From positions 1-54,826 of the forward strand of contig JAQWGN010000018.1 in NCBI GenBank assembly GCA_029238215.1: 54,826 bases of DNA. Reading direction: 5' to 3'. The translations under genes were made by a program, and so were the position numbers. A model generated the notes under the pieces. The model had not been told where the DNA came from. It saw only the letters and a program-made list of their open reading frames with translations, and searched no databases. How positions within the stretch are numbered: the stretch's first letter is position 1; each line of letters starts with the position of its first letter. This document shows positions 53,867 through 54,826 of the stretch, piece after piece. This DNA is from Flavobacteriaceae bacterium. Its GTDB lineage: Bacteria; Bacteroidota; Bacteroidia; Flavobacteriales; Flavobacteriaceae.

Positions 53867-54628
53867 TTAGTAATATTCAACAGCCAATGTAGCAAAGTCA
53901 CTTCCATTATCTGTAACTGTTATATTTCTTGGATAACCGTTTTCGTTGTAATCGTAAGCATAATCAAAATCTCCATCAGAAGTAACATTGTTAATTCCCG
54001 AAGGATACTCAATGTTGCCTTGAAACGTATAGTCATATTGGAAGAACCAATTAAATCCCTCAATATTAGCAAAAGCGTTTTTATTATTATCATAAGTTAT
54101 ATTACCTGTATATCCAATTGTTTGGCATTCATCATCATCGTATTCTGTAAACGAGATAATTTGATTGTTTTGTAACTCAAAAGATGTACAATAATTAGAA
54201 GTAACAATATTCCCATTGTATTTAAAGTTTTCAGAAAACTCTTCATAACCTTTATAAATATACTCTGTCAATTTGTTATTATTATCATATCTGAAAAAAG
54301 TTGTCGAATTGTATTGGTCGTTACTTTCATCTATTGAATTGTACTGTGAGATGAGATTATTAATATAAGTGAAGTTGTATGAGTATCTTAAATTATCGTT
54401 AAGATATTCTTTTATTGAAACAATTTTATTTTCATCATAGGTATAATTAACAACATAAATATCAGGAGTACCATTGCTGTTATCATTGTAATATTCTGTT
54501 ATGCTTTTAATAAGAACAGTTGTATCGCCGTTTGTATTATCATTGTTTCCTGTATCATCATCAGAAGAACAAGAGAATAATAGTAGTGCTGTAAATAATA
54601 GTAGTGTTGATTTAATCTGTGTTTTCAT
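53867..54628 (-). CDS. Lipoprotein with YD-like repeats
   Basis: A 253-aa protein with a lipoprotein signal (LLLFSCSSDDD, Cys near 20), then an Asp/Asn-rich linker and a series of repeats with aromatic-Asp/Asn spacing (YTYDENKI, FTYINNLI, FFRYDNNNK, FKYNGNIV, ITYDNNKN, YDYNENGYP). The repeats resemble the short YD/RHS-type beta repeats of Bacteroidota surface lipoproteins. Very Asn/Tyr-rich and AT-rich compared with the core genes. Function unknown; it is outward-facing or periplasmic. Confidence 0.75.
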   Translation of the reverse strand: MKTQIKSTLLLFTALLLFSCSSDDDTGNNDNTNGDTTVLIKSITEYYNDNSNGTPDIYVVNYTYDENKIVSIKEYLNDNLRYSYNFTYINNLISQYNSIDESNDQYNSTTFFRYDNNNKLTEYIYKGYEEFSENFKYNGNIVTSNYCTSFELQNNQIISFTEYDDDECQTIGYTGNITYDNNKNAFANIEGFNWFFQYDYTFQGNIEYPSGINNVTSDGDFDYAYDYNENGYPRNITVTDNGSDFATLAVEYY

Positions 54629-54693
54629 ATGTGTATTTAATATTATTGTCTAAATAGTTCTATTATAGGTAAGTAAGTTATGGGGGTGTGTTT

Positions 54694-54826
54694 TCATAAA
54701 CTATCAATTTTTTTTGCAGGAACTAAAGGAATAGTATCTTTTTCTGCAGCTTGTTTTTTGATTTCCATCATTCTATCAACGGCTCTTTGAGCAGCTTCTT
54801 CAGTTACTTTATCTGTATAATTTTTG
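54694..54826 (-). CDS. Partial gene, C-terminal end (cut by window edge)
   Basis: The open frame enters from the right edge and ends with TGA at 54696-54694. The last 44 residues read as a charged helix (VTEEAAQRAVDRMMEIKKQA), then DTIPLVPAKKIDSL. The remainder is outside the window. No family is assignable from this piece. Confidence 0.5.
   Translation of the reverse strand, partial: KNYTDKVTEEAAQRAVDRMMEIKKQAAEKDTIPLVPAKKIDSL

Noticed and set aside
53460-54826. Second copy of the tRNA 3' end as attR
   Set aside because: I did not see a repeat of GGTTTGAATCCTGCCGAGG within the window; the far end of any element would lie outside.

Overview
The window is a chromosomal segment of a member of the Bacteroidota, almost certainly Flavobacteriaceae or a close marine relative. 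The evidence is an AT-rich sequence, a flavobacterial-type 16S 5' end, promoters of the TTG / TAnnTTTG type, weak or absent Shine-Dalgarno sites, clade-typical families (DUF4294, DUF3276, DUF1573, long NusB, insert-bearing SecA, type III glutamine synthetase, cyclophilin-FKBP fusion) and dense short operons. I do not assign a genus.

Layout. 1-630: 5' end of a 16S rRNA gene (minus strand) with leader and two tandem promoters. 634-15664: housekeeping genes, mostly on the minus strand (DUF4294, M42 aminopeptidase, acetyl-CoA synthetase, M3 peptidase, GlsB-like membrane protein, pyrD, yajC, DUF1573, nusB, ABC exporter, DUF3276, thioredoxin-like protein, dual prolyl isomerase, recQ). 15727-26642: envelope and export genes (kdsD, tatC, lptB, pssA, lnt, cobalamin adenosyltransferase, DUF2795, secA, a glycosyltransferase, exported msrA). 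26623-32153: a six-gene minus-strand operon (MscS, a sigma-54 activator-type response regulator without HTH, M28 peptidase, MATE, a small protein, PAP2). 32303-36040: grpE-dnaJ, a TIGR01777 protein and ilvE. 36042-37014: a MazG-like protein, a small membrane protein and crcB.

37050-50636 is a nitrogen-assimilation block. It holds an operon of porin, amt, PII and a second amt, then purU, then a tight seven-gene minus-strand operon (GSIII, purM, b561-like protein, YceI, prfA, pyrF, hydrolase). A divergent type II glutamine synthetase follows. The control regions of the porin-amt operon and of the GSIII/GSII pair carry the same 22-bp ATACCC...GGG element twice, at 53-bp start-to-start spacing in both places, with the second copy over the -33 region of a promoter that lacks the usual TTG. 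I consider this the best candidate here for an undescribed system: a nitrogen regulon operator of unknown regulator.

50659-53083: a Cys-rich secreted protein, a Na/Ca antiporter and three very small genes (50, 38 and 56 aa). 53386-54826: tRNA-Arg(ACG), then AT-rich genes of accessory character (a phage-type small protein, a lipoprotein with YD-like repeats, a partial gene). This may be the edge of an integrated element. No CRISPR array, insertion sequence or replication origin was seen.
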